DNA of 64,000 nucleotides. Source: Haliclystus octoradiatus (taxonomy: Eukaryota > Cnidaria > Staurozoa > Stauromedusae > Haliclystidae). How positions within the stretch are numbered: the first letter of the stretch is position 1; every line of letters starts with the position of its first letter. The notes under the pieces are model-generated. The model had not been told where the DNA came from, searched no databases, and was given only the letters and a program-made list of their open reading frames with translations. Shown here piece by piece: positions 33,426 through 54,414 of this stretch. The stretch covers positions 23,697,793 through 23,761,792 of the forward strand of contig OU744449.1 in the NCBI GenBank assembly GCA_916610825.1, given 5' to 3'. Both the position numbers and the translations under genes were made by a program.

Positions 33426-33770
33426 TTATAATTTTGTATCTAGTGATAATGTTTCTTTAGTTGTGGTTTCCTCGTCTTGAAATATATCTTCCGCAATTTC
33501 TTCTTCCAATTTCATTAATAGTTGATTTTGATTAACTTTTAATTTATTTATCTTCCCACCTAAAATAATAAATTGTCTAGTTAACTCCTTGTCGATTGTT
33601 TGAACTTGACGAAATTCAGATTTTAATATCTCCAACATTTCATCCATGCGTTGTTTTTGCTCACTCCACGATTCTTGTACATCTCCATTATTTATCATGT
33701 TCCCGTTTAAACTTGTTTTGGATAAATTCATTCGTTTCGTCGCATGAAAAGATGAGTTTTTACCAGCCAT
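33426..33770 (-). CDS. Small coiled-coil protein, possibly LURAP1/FAM89-like
   Basis: Single-exon 114-aa ORF. The N-terminus is basic and Ser/Asn-rich. Residues 35-90 are a predicted coiled coil (MDEMLEILKSEFRQVQTIDK, then ELTRQFIILGGKINKLK), and the tail is acidic. The pattern of a leucine helix, then ID-K-x-L-x-x-Q-x-x-x-L-x-x-x-I resembles the leucine-repeat core of LURAP1 adaptors. The match is short and I hold it loosely. There is no membrane helix or signal peptide. The ATG context is ccatactg on the plus strand, that is, a G at +4 is lacking or weak. The gene is convergent with tepsin. Confidence 0.5.
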   Translation of the reverse strand: MAGKNSSFHATKRMNLSKTSLNGNMINNGDVQESWSEQKQRMDEMLEILKSEFRQVQTIDKELTRQFIILGGKINKLKVNQNQLLMKLEEEIAEDIFQDEETTTKETLSLDTKL

Positions 33771-35253
33771 ACTGTTTCAGCTTTCATTCATATTTCACGT
33801 TAAAATCAAAATCTCTCCAGTGAACAATACAGATTGTAAGCAACTCTCCACGGCAACGCTAAAGAGATTAACCCTGTCTTTATTTTGCGATAAAGAAACT
33901 TGAAAGTTTCTATTTAGCTATGTCAATGGCTCAGTCGACCAACACACATGCATACAACAACTGAATCAGAGCAAAACTGGACTGTCTTGAATTTTTCCAA
34001 AATATCAAAACAACGGATATGACATCAATATTCAACGAGCTCTAAGTCTTGTGCTCCAATAAAAAAATACACAAAACTAGCTACGTGCAAAGCGAATATA
34101 TTACGACTATTATCAAGCTCTTACCACCTGTATGGTCTAGTTAGTTGTCGCACGTCCAAAACGAAGTTCTAATCAAGGCATAGTAAGCAAGTTGCCTCTC
34201 AAAGTCTCAAAAGTAAAGTACAACTTAAAAAGTTTTGTTTGTGACTGCACCCGTCAAACTTCAATGACGTCATTATAATGGTATTGTCATAGCAACCGAA
34301 ATCGTTTGATATATTTTTGCTGAATCCTTCAAAATTTGTATCCAAGATAATCTTAATTAATCTCAATGTTATTATCCTCCTACATATCAAATTATAAACT
34401 ACAATAATAGCACCTGTAGTTTATAAAGGACATTAAGTCCCACCCAAACTCAAAATCAAAAGCATAATTGCCCTGTATCACAACAAACCATTGGACGGAT
34501 TATTTCTCAGATATGTACTAATGTAAGTGGCTTGCTTTGTTTTTATACAGGGAAATGTCAATGCTTTTGATTTTGAGGTTTTGTTTGTTAGGTAATTACT
34601 TATTGATAGATAAATATAGTTACGTATTAGTATCTATATATCTCAGATCTGTTGATCAACACTTGTTATCAAATAATGACGAAAATCAGTTGCCAAACTA
34701 TTGCTCCCAATAATCATGCAATAATAGGTTTACAGTAAAGTGTGCGACTGCGTCACTTTCAATCATATCAAAAATCGGCGATCCTTTAATACAAACCGCT
34801 GCGTAAAAGTGACGTTATTGTAGAATAGACCTTCCGATGACCACAATTCATCTCTATTCTAGCCTGCGTGCAGACCTCGTAAATCTTGTTCCATCAAATT
34901 GTGATATTAATTGATATAGTATTACTTAATTCTTAACTACGAAGTTCGATTGTGATTCTGAACGGGACCAGGAGACTAATTATGCAAGACACGTGCAGCC
35001 TGCTGCATCATCATCATCATCGTTTATTCAGAAACCTTCAAGATAAATACATATAACTTTTTTTCAAAGGACTGATTAATTACTATAACAACACATACGT
35101 ATAATCGGACAGGAAAACAGACATTTATAATATAGGGTTCGTAGAATTAGATAAAGTCTATAAACTCAACTTTTAGACTTATAAACTTAAACAGCAATTA
35201 CGATTTCGGTCAGTCTCTTCTTGAGGTATATATCCGTCTGTGTACTACGGTAA
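33771..35253. other. Intergenic spacer
   Basis: No ORF I trust. A short (atc)n run lies at 35007-35020. An isolated tagcctgcgtgcagac near 34860 matches the termini of the TIR elements at 24961 and 49038. Confidence 0.4.
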
Positions 35254-36375
35254 CTATTTTCTTCTAAATACTTTTAACATAGTCTTGCGTAGCCCTCTAT
35301 TAAGTGTGAAATAACAAATTGGATTTAAAACAGTATTAATCACCATTAGTGTCCAAAGCCAAAATGTTATTATCTGTCTTCGGTTACCTGGTTTTCTGTT
35401 TGAGAAAAGGACATCAAATAATGAGAATTGAGTTGGTAAATGACACACTAGGCCTAGAATACTTGATATAGTTAAAACACGCGTGATAGTTCGTCCGATT
35501 GCATGTCGTTTCCTATAGCTATTATCCTCTTTCGTGATTGTACCCATATTTTGGTCGATATATCTTGGTAATAAATCCGGTTCTAATTCTGAAGATTGAA
35601 GTGATTTTATAGAGTCAGAAGCTACAGTTCCAATCGATGAGGCTAAATTTGATGCGCCATTTTTTAGAGATATCTCCAAATTGCTAGTTTGCAAAATATT
35701 ATTTGGAATTACATCAGCTTTAGAGCCTAATTTAATATTGTGTTCTTTATCCAACTTCCTTGCAAGTCTAAATAATTTAAAATAAGCTAAAATAGCCCAG
35801 AATACAGCAATAAATGGTATAATACTTCTAATCCACATAGAAATATCATGTAAAGTAATATGCATTTGGAATACAAATAATAGAGTAGAAAATAACCATG
35901 ATAGTAACAGAATCAGTAAAGCATTTCTTTTAGTAACCCATCGATTATAAACAAATGGATAACTTATAGCAATATAACGATCAGTTGTAGCCAAAATAAT
36001 ATTAATATAAGCCATTGTAATAGAATACGGTGAAACGATGACATTAGTCAACACTACCCAACATGGTGTTATAGTTACTGTAGATGAAATAAATAAAATA
36101 TTCTGTATTAATAATAATGGTTGTGTTATTATACAAAATATTAAATCCGTAATAATAACATTGTATAAAATAGCTTTAGATATAATGGTAATACGATGAC
36201 AATGATATAAAATATACAAAGCCATAATACCAAGAGGTATTGCTATGATGTCTAAAAGACCCTGGACAATTACTCCGGCAATAACATAACCGTGTTCACC
36301 AGAACTATAAACAGCAGATCTGTTCATGTGTAATTTTACACCGAAAAACTGACAATCGGCTTCCATAACTAACAC
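35254..36375 (-). CDS. Orphan class A (rhodopsin-like) GPCR, intronless
   Basis: 373-aa ORF with seven hydrophobic helices: about residues 31-56, 66-90, 105-128, 147-167, 182-202, 300-320 and 335-355. Class A landmarks: the TM2 aspartate in VIITDLIF, DRYIAISYP at the end of TM3 (DRY box), and NPICYFTLN in TM7 (NPxxY). An N-glycosylation site, NRS, is in the short N-terminus. The third loop is long (about 90 residues), charged and Ser-rich. TM6 has CHLP instead of CWxP, and the second extracellular loop has no cysteine for the usual disulfide. The ligand is unknown. Single-exon GPCRs are common in lineage-specific expansions. The start is the first ATG; a second Met lies three codons on. Confidence 0.85.
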   Translation of the reverse strand: MLVMEADCQFFGVKLHMNRSAVYSSGEHGYVIAGVIVQGLLDIIAIPLGIMALYILYHCHRITIISKAILYNVIITDLIFCIITQPLLLIQNILFISSTVTITPCWVVLTNVIVSPYSITMAYINIILATTDRYIAISYPFVYNRWVTKRNALLILLLSWLFSTLLFVFQMHITLHDISMWIRSIIPFIAVFWAILAYFKLFRLARKLDKEHNIKLGSKADVIPNNILQTSNLEISLKNGASNLASSIGTVASDSIKSLQSSELEPDLLPRYIDQNMGTITKEDNSYRKRHAIGRTITRVLTISSILGLVCHLPTQFSLFDVLFSNRKPGNRRQIITFWLWTLMVINTVLNPICYFTLNRGLRKTMLKVFRRK

Positions 36376-37731
36376 AGTAGTCTCCTCAGTTTTACATCGT
36401 TCGAAGCAATTTACAATTTATTCGTTCTCTAACTTTCGTTATCACTTTCTGATCTCATCAATAAAATATTTCTAGTCAATCTCTTGCTTGCGGTTATAAT
36501 GATAATACCAGTAAGTCAATTTTTATTGTTTTAATTCCCATAAATAAACAAAATAAACAAAGCTATTATTAATCTAAATGATTATAGCCCGTGATGTATG
36601 TAAATTATAAATATTCATATCTTTATTTTTATACTTCAACAATTTATTAATGCCGGATCTAGTGCTTGCGGTAAATTTTTAACTGTGTTTCGTTAGCGTG
36701 TTTATGAGAAAATAAAATTATTGAATAGGCCCGAAGTTGACTGATCTTTAAGTCCCGCTTTGATATACCGCACTTTGACGAGCGTTAAGCTTACCAACAT
36801 ATCAAAATCGTCAAAGTAAAAGTGAGACTTGGGCAAGTCAAGGCCCGAGGGAAATACCAGCGGAAATATAAGCGGCAAAGGAGTCAAAAATGCGTCAATG
36901 CACTCTATCATGGTTTTTGACGTATCGATACTAACTTTATTTACCGCATATTCTGTACATGGCGTGACATTCCCGCTAAAATTCAACGTTCGTCATTTTT
37001 ATGCGTCGTTTATCATTTTATGCTTTAACTTTCATTCTTCGTTTCTCATTTTATGCATCCTTTATTATTTTATGCCAATGTCTAAATCTGGATTCGGTTA
37101 CAATCAATCGTGTTGTAATGGTCACCTCTATACAGCGGTCACCTGTTTATAGTGGTCGTTCTTGCAATGCATAAAACATAGAATTCTCTATTAAATTAGG
37201 TCTGCATATGTAGTGGTAGACCTGTGCCACATGCCCCTGTACTTCACTTGACCTGCGGCTGATGCGTATAGGGCGAAGATGAGCGCAGGTACGTAGCGGA
37301 ATAGTGGGCCTTGTGGAGCTAGGCTAATGTAGTGGTCAGTTTCTCTACCTCTTATAGCTAATTGTTTACATATACAAGTTTCACTGCTGGAACAAACGAG
37401 CATCAATTGGCTTTCTTATAAAGCAACAATATCAATAAGATAAGAATATATTTATAAATGTTAAGATCAATCACTTGGTAATTGAATAAGAAATCAATGT
37501 AATTGTAACAGTCATTCTCAAGCAAAACGACAGGCTATTAATTAACAGCATAATGTATAGGTATAATAAAATTACATTATTTGCTAAAAAAATTCATTTA
37601 ACGGAAATTGTTTGACATGCGTTAACAACATTTCAAAACACTGGCACACATGACCATAAAGGCGCCACTAGTATACCTTCACTTGATTGATTGAAGTTCA
37701 TTTAATTATGATAATAGGTTATGCAAACACA
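36376..37731. other. Intergenic spacer
   Basis: Promoter side of the GPCR and 3' side of TOMM22. It holds a MITE at 37108-37391. Elsewhere I see only AT-rich sequence, and the small ORFs on both strands are unsupported. Confidence 0.4.
37108..37391. mobile_element. MITE, ACAGTxAAACCTG family, with internal insertion
   Basis: Blocks ctctatacagcggtcacctg and atatacaagtttcactg match the copies at 8232 and 25510. About 100 bp in the middle (37208-37325) has no counterpart in those copies and is probably a later insertion. Confidence 0.6.
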
Positions 37732-39936
37732 TCACCGTCTTTGAGGTTGTAAATTGAGTGGAGGAGCACCACTTCCACCAGCGGCCCCTGGACCAAGCAA
37801 AATCTGAGGAAGATAAAATTGAGCATCAGATAGGATATCATTGCTTGAGCTTATAACTTGACTCAACTTAGTAGTACATAAAAATGTGGGCATTTTAAAT
37901 TAACTCAAGACTTAAGCCCAGTTTACACAAGCACATTTCCTGTGACACATTCCCTTGCGATACATGAAATGGGACCGTGTATATATAGCGAAATATGACA
38001 CATTTTTGTGTGAAACATCTATGCGATGGAAGTCTATTCAGTTAAACATTTTGTGACACATTAAATAAGTCACAGGCAGGGTCCGACAAAGTCCGGAAAC
38101 TTGGAAACCTGGTTTGCGGAAGGCCACCAAAATTCAGAAGGAAAAAGCAAAATGCTGAATACATTAATTAAAATTATTAGAAAAATATAAAATATAAAAT
38201 TTCGTTCTACGATTCTTTGTCATTCCAGTTACTCAAACGTTTATCTAAAAGGTTGAGGTTTGCGGAAGGTAAAACATTTTGTCGGACCCTGGTCACAGGC
38301 AATTTTATTGTGTAAACTGGGCTTTACCTGTCGCTGTTGCATGAGTTGTGCTTCTTCTGTTTGTACTTTTTCAACTTCCATAATCACAGGCAATGCAAGA
38401 ACAACAAACGATGTCCCAAGTATCCACATAGCTGATCTTGTAAACCTGTATAAATGACCAGCCCCTTTTTTAGTCATTGCATATCCCTTGGCTGTGCCAT
38501 TAGTGAGAGCACCTGGGAACATTTCAGTGAGGCCGTACAGCCTCTCCCCTAATGTTTCATCTGGAACATCAGCATAAGGATCCTTTTTAATTGCTTCTGC
38601 CTAAAAATAATGACAAATTATTTAATGAGGTCATTTAAATGTTTGTACCAGAGCAATCTAGTTATAAGAGTTGGGATACACGCAATTTTTGAGGCTCGAA
38701 AAAGTCATTTTCGTTCCATGGAAAACAAGGTTGGTTTTGTTTTAGAACAAAAAATTATTCAATTTCATAATATTATTTTTGAGCGCTTTGATCAAATTTC
38801 ATTCTGTTGCACTATAAAAAATAAAAATACATTATAAAAATCCAAAAAATCGCATGGCAGGCATCTGTCCAATTGGAGCTGAAAGGAAAGAGTGTCCCAA
38901 CTCTTGTAAATAGGTGGCTCTAATTGGTACGGTAGTGGATACTGTAAGTGGGGATCTTGGCCTAACCCAGTACAGTACCTGTAAATTGTTATCTAACTTA
39001 ATATTTTAAAAGTTTTACATTCATTTAAAGGGGCAAGATTGACCGGCGACCGCTGCAAGCACAAGTTGAATTTATGCTTAGCGTAATTCAACCGTCTCGC
39101 TTTGAAACAATCGTTATACGCAGGCCTAACTTGTAATAAAATTCATGTCAACAATGAACATTGTGTTATAACAATAAGCGTGCACGTAATCCTAAGTGTG
39201 TAGCGCCTGCCGGTCATTTTTGCTCCTTTAAATGATCTATTTACTATGATTTTCATGACAATTCAAATCAATATAAATCATAAATTGCAATAAAAAAAAC
39301 TTCAATTTTCAATAGGATTAATTTAAAATAGGATTTTTGTTAGGTTGCATACTCATTTATCGGCCGATTATTTTACATAGGCCTAACCTGGTAAATAATA
39401 ATTGGTAAATTTTGTGCTCAGCTCATCTCATTTAATAGTACTAGTAGTAGCAACCTACTTTTATTGGTATTGACTGTTGAACAGGTGTTCATCTTCTTGT
39501 AGTTTCACTTTCAACGTAAAATAAATGAGTTTCTATTGTCTTGTTTTGAATCATAATAATTTAATTTCTTTCATGAATCAGTGTGAATTGTTATTATAAT
39601 TTATTTTTATAATAATGTGAACAAAACATTTGCATAATAAACCATCAAGTAAAATGGTCATAAACGTAGTGAGCCTTTGAGCAAATCAAAAATAGACTCT
39701 TTACAAGGCTCATGAGCCTAATGCTATCATTAATTGATAGGCCTATAAACTATCGCAGTCGTAGTGACGCAGTCATCAATTCATGGATGTCGCCATGTGA
39801 TGTGACCATGTAGATGTAACGATGTCGATCATGTCGGGACAGTCGGGATTGTCGGCGTACACAAGTTAACCTAGATTGAAAATATGTTGCTCACTTCATT
39901 ATCGCTGATTTCTTCAATAGTAGCACTGTCTTCCAT
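37732..39936 (-). CDS. TOMM22: TOMM22, mitochondrial import receptor subunit (3 exons)
   Basis: TOM22 is the central receptor of the outer-membrane TOM complex. It binds presequences and tethers TOM40 and TOM20. Exons on the minus strand: 39936-39895 (14 codons, MEDSATIEEISDNE), 38600-38328 (91 codons) and 37803-37732 (23 codons plus TGA). All junctions are phase 0, and the product is 128 aa, near the usual 140. The acidic N-terminus is short. LGERLYGLTEMFPG matches the family, as does LYRFTRSAMWILGTSFVVLA, the tail-anchor membrane helix (about residues 61-83). QQRQ-ILLGPG, then a Gly/Ala/Pro tail facing the intermembrane space, completes it. Intron 2 is odd: its donor reads CAG|GTAAAG because a MITE inserted four bases into the intron. 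Splices were read by eye. Confidence 0.92.
37915..38323. mobile_element. Harbinger-like MITE in the TOMM22 intron-2 donor
   Basis: Ends AGCCCAGTTTACACAA and the inverse TTGTGTAAACTGGGCT, with tta direct repeats outside (37912-37914 and 38324-38326), a 3-bp TWA duplication. A second MITE is nested within it at 38077-38291. On the gene strand its left end begins at intron position +5. Confidence 0.85.
38077..38291. mobile_element. hAT-type MITE nested in a Harbinger-like MITE
   Basis: Ends CAGGGTCCGACAAAGTCCGG and the inverse TTTTGTCGGACCCTG. A perfect 8-bp target duplication, gtcacagg, lies at 38069-38076 and 38292-38299. The interior resembles 13303-13457 (gcggaaggc, cagaaggaaaa blocks). No ORF. 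Confidence 0.9.
38649..38932. mobile_element. hAT-type MITE, CAGAGCC family, copy 3
   Basis: Starts CAGAGCAATCTAGTTATAAG and ends CTTGTAAATAGGTGGCTCTA. The flanking 8-mers gtttgtac and attggtac agree at six of eight bases. It lies in TOMM22 intron 1, about 50 bp upstream of exon 2. Confidence 0.7.
39025..39231. mobile_element. 207-bp MITE, TTAAAGG family, copy 2
   Basis: Starts TTAAAGGGGCAAGATTGACC and ends GGTCATTTTTGCTCCTTTAA. It is the reverse-orientation partner of 7771-7977, at the same length and highly similar. It lies in TOMM22 intron 1. Confidence 0.75.
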
Positions 39937-42671
39937 GTTGAGATGCTACGGAATACAATTAATAATGTGGGAATACAGCAGTCTCTAGCCAACTTGCCAA
40001 GTGCCAACCACAAATTCGTAAATTTCTTGCACGTGTGCGTCCACTTGGAAATGCCTCTCTTTTAGTTGAATAAGAGGCAGATTATTCGTGTGCCAAACTA
40101 TTGTTGTTGATATACGGTTGAGACTGCGCTTCTGTGTGGTGTGAAGTCTGTGAACTCTTAAGTAAACATTGAGACAAACGTATTTTAGACAAAAATTATT
40201 TTAAATACCTATCCCAAAAGTCAGTAAAATCCTAGCCTCATTCCTCATTCATTTATCAGGATTTCTTGAAAGTTACAAAAAATCTATTTGTCTCAACGTT
40301 TCAACGCATTTTCTTGCGCCATTCTCAAGTGAATATTTATAAATTATAAAATTACAAATTTATTGTAAAAGAAGTTTGTCCCTTGTGGGAGAATGTACAT
40401 GCAAACGTATTACTGAATACTGAAGAAATTAAAATCAAAGGTATTTAGGAATACAAAGCCAAGAAATTGATCTAATTAAATTTTGAATATGTTAAAGTCC
40501 ATATCGCAGGGAAAATCTAGAAAGAACCTATGGAAACTGTAGCTATAAATTATTTTTCAATGAAATATTTCAAAAATCTAAAAACTCTAGCTCTAATTGA
40601 AGAACCTTGAACATTTAATGTTGGCTTGAGTTAAAATAATATCGTTTTGGTTGTCCTTTTTTCTCTGCCTCGTTTGCAATTGCTACAGACACTACAGTTT
40701 AACAAATAACAACACTCTCTGTTTAATCGTTTATAAGTACTTTCTTCGTCATTATGAATAGAGGGTATATGAACTGTCGTAGCTGTGGCTGTGTCTTCCA
40801 TCGTAGAAAAATAGTAAAATCCCATTAATGTTTCCAATAAACAACATAAAGGACGTCTGTATTAGCATTGGATACAGTGGATTTTCGCGGGCTCACTTGT
40901 GAAAACGTTTATTTATCAGTTCATAGAGTCTGTCATTTATGTAGCAGTTGTTGCTATTCGAAATTTTCAAATGATTTTAATATTTCTCCGATGGAGACAC
41001 AATCACGACAGTGTATACTCTTCATGTGACGAAGCACTAGTAATTACGATTCAACAGAGACTGGCTATTAAAATGCATAGAGGTTTAAATTAAAATTGGG
41101 CAAGAAGTAGGGACAAAGAAGGACAATCAAAAAGAATGATATATTATTGAACGAAAATTATTTTAATAAATAAAAATCTACATCAAATGACATCGAAGGT
41201 GATTACCTCTTTGAGAAATTTCTTTTCGGTACCGGAAGTTGTGAAATGCTGGCCAGAATTTGGTTGCACCGGCTGCTATAATGTTGGGTGAAAATGCCGG
41301 CTTCATTTGGGCAGCCAGCATTTCCAAAACATTGATGCGAAATTTCATCGAAGTTTGTGAAAATTACGACTTTAATTTGCGTTAGCGATAATTGAAATTC
41401 CAGACAAAAATTATGCTTTCCTCTGCAGAATTTTGAAAAGGTTTGACGAAGGAAAACAGTATAGGTCTGCAAGCATTCTGTATTGTGGCTATTGTCCGTG
41501 CGTGTCACTGGAATTTAGAGAACTAGTGAGTCTAAATTCCGGTAACCCACTCACAGGAATGATGTAATCCTTTACCATATCATCCCATCATATTAAGCAA
41601 ATAAAAGTTTTAACAATGAATCAGATTAATCAATAATCAGAGTGATGACATTACAATAAATCCTATACAGCGTGTAAAGCCACTGCAAGTAAAAATTGCC
41701 AACGATCTTTATTGCAATTATCGACAATTGTTTAACAAGGAATTGACCAGAGAATAATTCATTATGCAGCATAAAGTCCCATCATGCAGCATACTTTATT
41801 CTTCCAAAGCCATTTATAGCCTGCTTGCAGAATCTCTATGTAGATCAGAAAAAACTTGGTAAAACCTTGGGTAAAACAGTAGACTGCCTATATACTGTTT
41901 TGAGTTCCCGATTTACGGAGAGTCTGCGGGCAGACTAGCAAAAGTAGCCATGCAGGTTACAGATTAGTAGGAATGTAGCGGGTGGAATGTACGACGTATT
42001 GATAGATACCACCACACATGCATAGATGTTGATTAGATGTATTTGATAATAATAATAATAACTGTAGATGGCCACCAACAGGGAGAGGATGAATGAGGGT
42101 TAATATGACCGTTGATAAACAGAGCCTCTATGAAGGTGGACCAGCTTTGCTAATGTAGATGTTGTCGCCACGAAAGGCAGACGTGAAGAGAACTAATACA
42201 TTACAGGCAGTTTTACATTGCAAGGTATGCGTGATTACAAACGGAAGCTATACAGTTAACAAAGGAAATACATTCTGGATAAGACAATAGATATAAAACA
42301 ATCTACTACAGGAATATCGTGCTTTTCCGAGTTGCGATTAATGGCTTAATTATACGTGCATGTTGTTTATTCAAGTTATATAATTACATGAATTATATAT
42401 TAATGAATGAGATTTTGATGAATTGATGAAACATCTTTAGCTCTCCATGGTGCTCTGCGCTTCTGATAAATATGAACGAAAGCAGTGTAATTAACTACCT
42501 GTAGATTTCGCAATGGTTAAACAAATACAATAGAATTATTAAACGGCATTTGTATTAGAAACATCAGCTGCTATTTAAAACTGAAGCAGAGTCACACATA
42601 TGTCATACACACCAAACTAGTCAAATAGCGCGATAATATATTATTTTATTTCTTCATCTTTGGCTGAAATC
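39937..42671. other. Intergenic spacer with transposon remnants
   Basis: No convincing gene. Remnants of TIR elements show tagcctgcttgcagaatctc near 41818 and gagtctgcgggcagactag near 41920, and gacgaaggaaaacagtatag near 41449 repeats the terminus of the element at 49038. The 200 bp before 42672 share short blocks (cctgtagatttcgcaatg, ttcatctttggctgaa) with the region upstream of the second receptor gene. Confidence 0.45.
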
Positions 42672-52442
<9,771 letters not shown>

Positions 52443-54414
52443 TTAACTATAAAACATGCTGCTCTGCACAGCAAAATTTTACTATGTTGGTAGCATTTTA
52501 CATATTATCTCACTATGGGATTGGCTTGAACTGTTATGTACTACATTTTCCTTTTTAGCTTTATAGGCGCGAAACTCTACTACAAGAATTATTATAGTAT
52601 CTCCTTATACCAATAATACTGTCTGTTTATATATCACTATATAATCTGATACACTATTGTTATTTTATATGCAATTAGAAACAAAATTGTGCTCGCATGC
52701 TGTTGATCTTCTTGATTTGTATTTTATCAACCTGAAGAATTGAATCATATGGGATACCAGCTTCGTTTTCTAGTCAGAGGTTGCGCCATTAATAGTACAT
52801 GACTTAGAAAGGTTGTCTCAGGATCTATCTCTTGATTTTGTGCATCATATTGATATCATTTCACCTGCAACAAATTTATAAAATTGTAGAAATTCTCAAG
52901 AAACTTCTTTATTATACCCAAGTAACTTATGCAACAGCGGATTCCTTACATACACATGAGAAGCTATCATTTTCATAATATTATTTGTTTCAAGTAAGCT
53001 GCATATTTCACTCCATACATAAGGCTTACATAATGCCGTAAGCTTTTGCAATGGAATTATATTAATGCTTGGTTCGCTTTTTTTCTAATGAGGAGTTTCC
53101 TCAACCTTAGGCATAACATAGCATATGACTTGGTAGCCTATAACTTGGCATAACTGACTAACAAATATAAAATCAAACTGTTTGTACTAAATGTACTAAA
53201 TTATTACGTCATTACAAAAGCGTAATTATTACAATATTACGTGTGGTTACATAAAATGAAGGCTAGCTTTTTACCAAACGAGGCTAGTTGAAGTGCTATA
53301 AACGATTATTTAATAAGTGCGGTTTATGACAGAACATATTATGCTAATGAAGTGCTTACGGATGATTGGTCAATGAAATGTTAATATTTTTAAGGCAAAC
53401 ATTGATAAAAGCTATATCTACGACAGTCGAAGTTTCTATATATTGCATAAATATTCGAAATAAATAAATAAAATACAAACAAACGGATGAACGTTAATGA
53501 ACAACAAATGGACCACGTGACATTACAAATACAAGTACACAGCTATTCATTTTCAAATAAATGTCTATTCAAGAAATGATAGATGCACTATAATTATACA
53601 TGCGATTTTAATTAAATTTTTTGAAGAGCATATTGAATGAAGTATAATTATCAACCAGTAGATTTCGCAATGTGCATATAGAGCGATGGTTGTCTTTAGT
53701 GTAATAAAATGAATGTGATATGGACCATCTGCTGTTCAAATCTATTAAAACACGAAAGCACAGTAGTCGTCACACAGACACACACACATACCAAGTTTAG
53801 CTATAAAACAAGTACAGGGGCGGATTCAGATTGACCGACAGTATTCAAAAAAAATATATACATCAAATTTCGTGGAACAACAGTTAGGGAGCTATATGAA
53901 GCCCCTTTCTTTATTTTGAATACATTATAAATAATACAAAGATGAAATTTAAAATAATACAAAGATGAATTTAAAATATATTTCGGGGGGAAATGAGTAG
54001 GGGCTTACCTGTATGGTGCATGCACTAAAGGAGAAAATGAAAAAAAATCAGAAAATTATGAGAATTGAAGTTCTTCTGGAGTTCACGATTTATTTTGTAA
54101 ATTAGCTAACACAATTTAATAATTTTTACATTAATTATTACGCATAAGCTAATGGCTTTCGAAACTCCTGATCAATTTCTAAATGCTAATTCGTGACTTC
54201 AAGATCGAAATGCAAAATCAAGTGTTTTATTACGTTTTTGAATCCAGTTTTCTTTGGTGTTGTTATGGTGATATGTCATTGTAGTTCTTAGCCAATCAGA
54301 TTGATGGAATCGGTTTCATTTATATACAAAAGTTAAATAAGTTGATTGGTGTGAATCACTTTCATATAAAGTAGTGACTTAAATCTGTTTGCTTAGTTCA
54401 TCTTTGACTGAAAC
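52443..54414. other. Spacer between the tandem receptor genes
   Basis: Contains the 3' UTR of receptor gene 1 and the promoter side of gene 2. Short blocks upstream of gene 2 (cagtagatttcgcaatg near 53658, gttcatctttgactgaaac near 54396) repeat those upstream of gene 1. No other gene is seen. Confidence 0.5.

Noticed and set aside
40631-40837. Minus-strand ORF starting MEDTATA, like the TOMM22 exon 1 start MEDSAT
   Set aside because: Similarity is limited to six or seven residues; the rest is Cys- and Lys-rich and unlike TOMM22, with no matching second exon.
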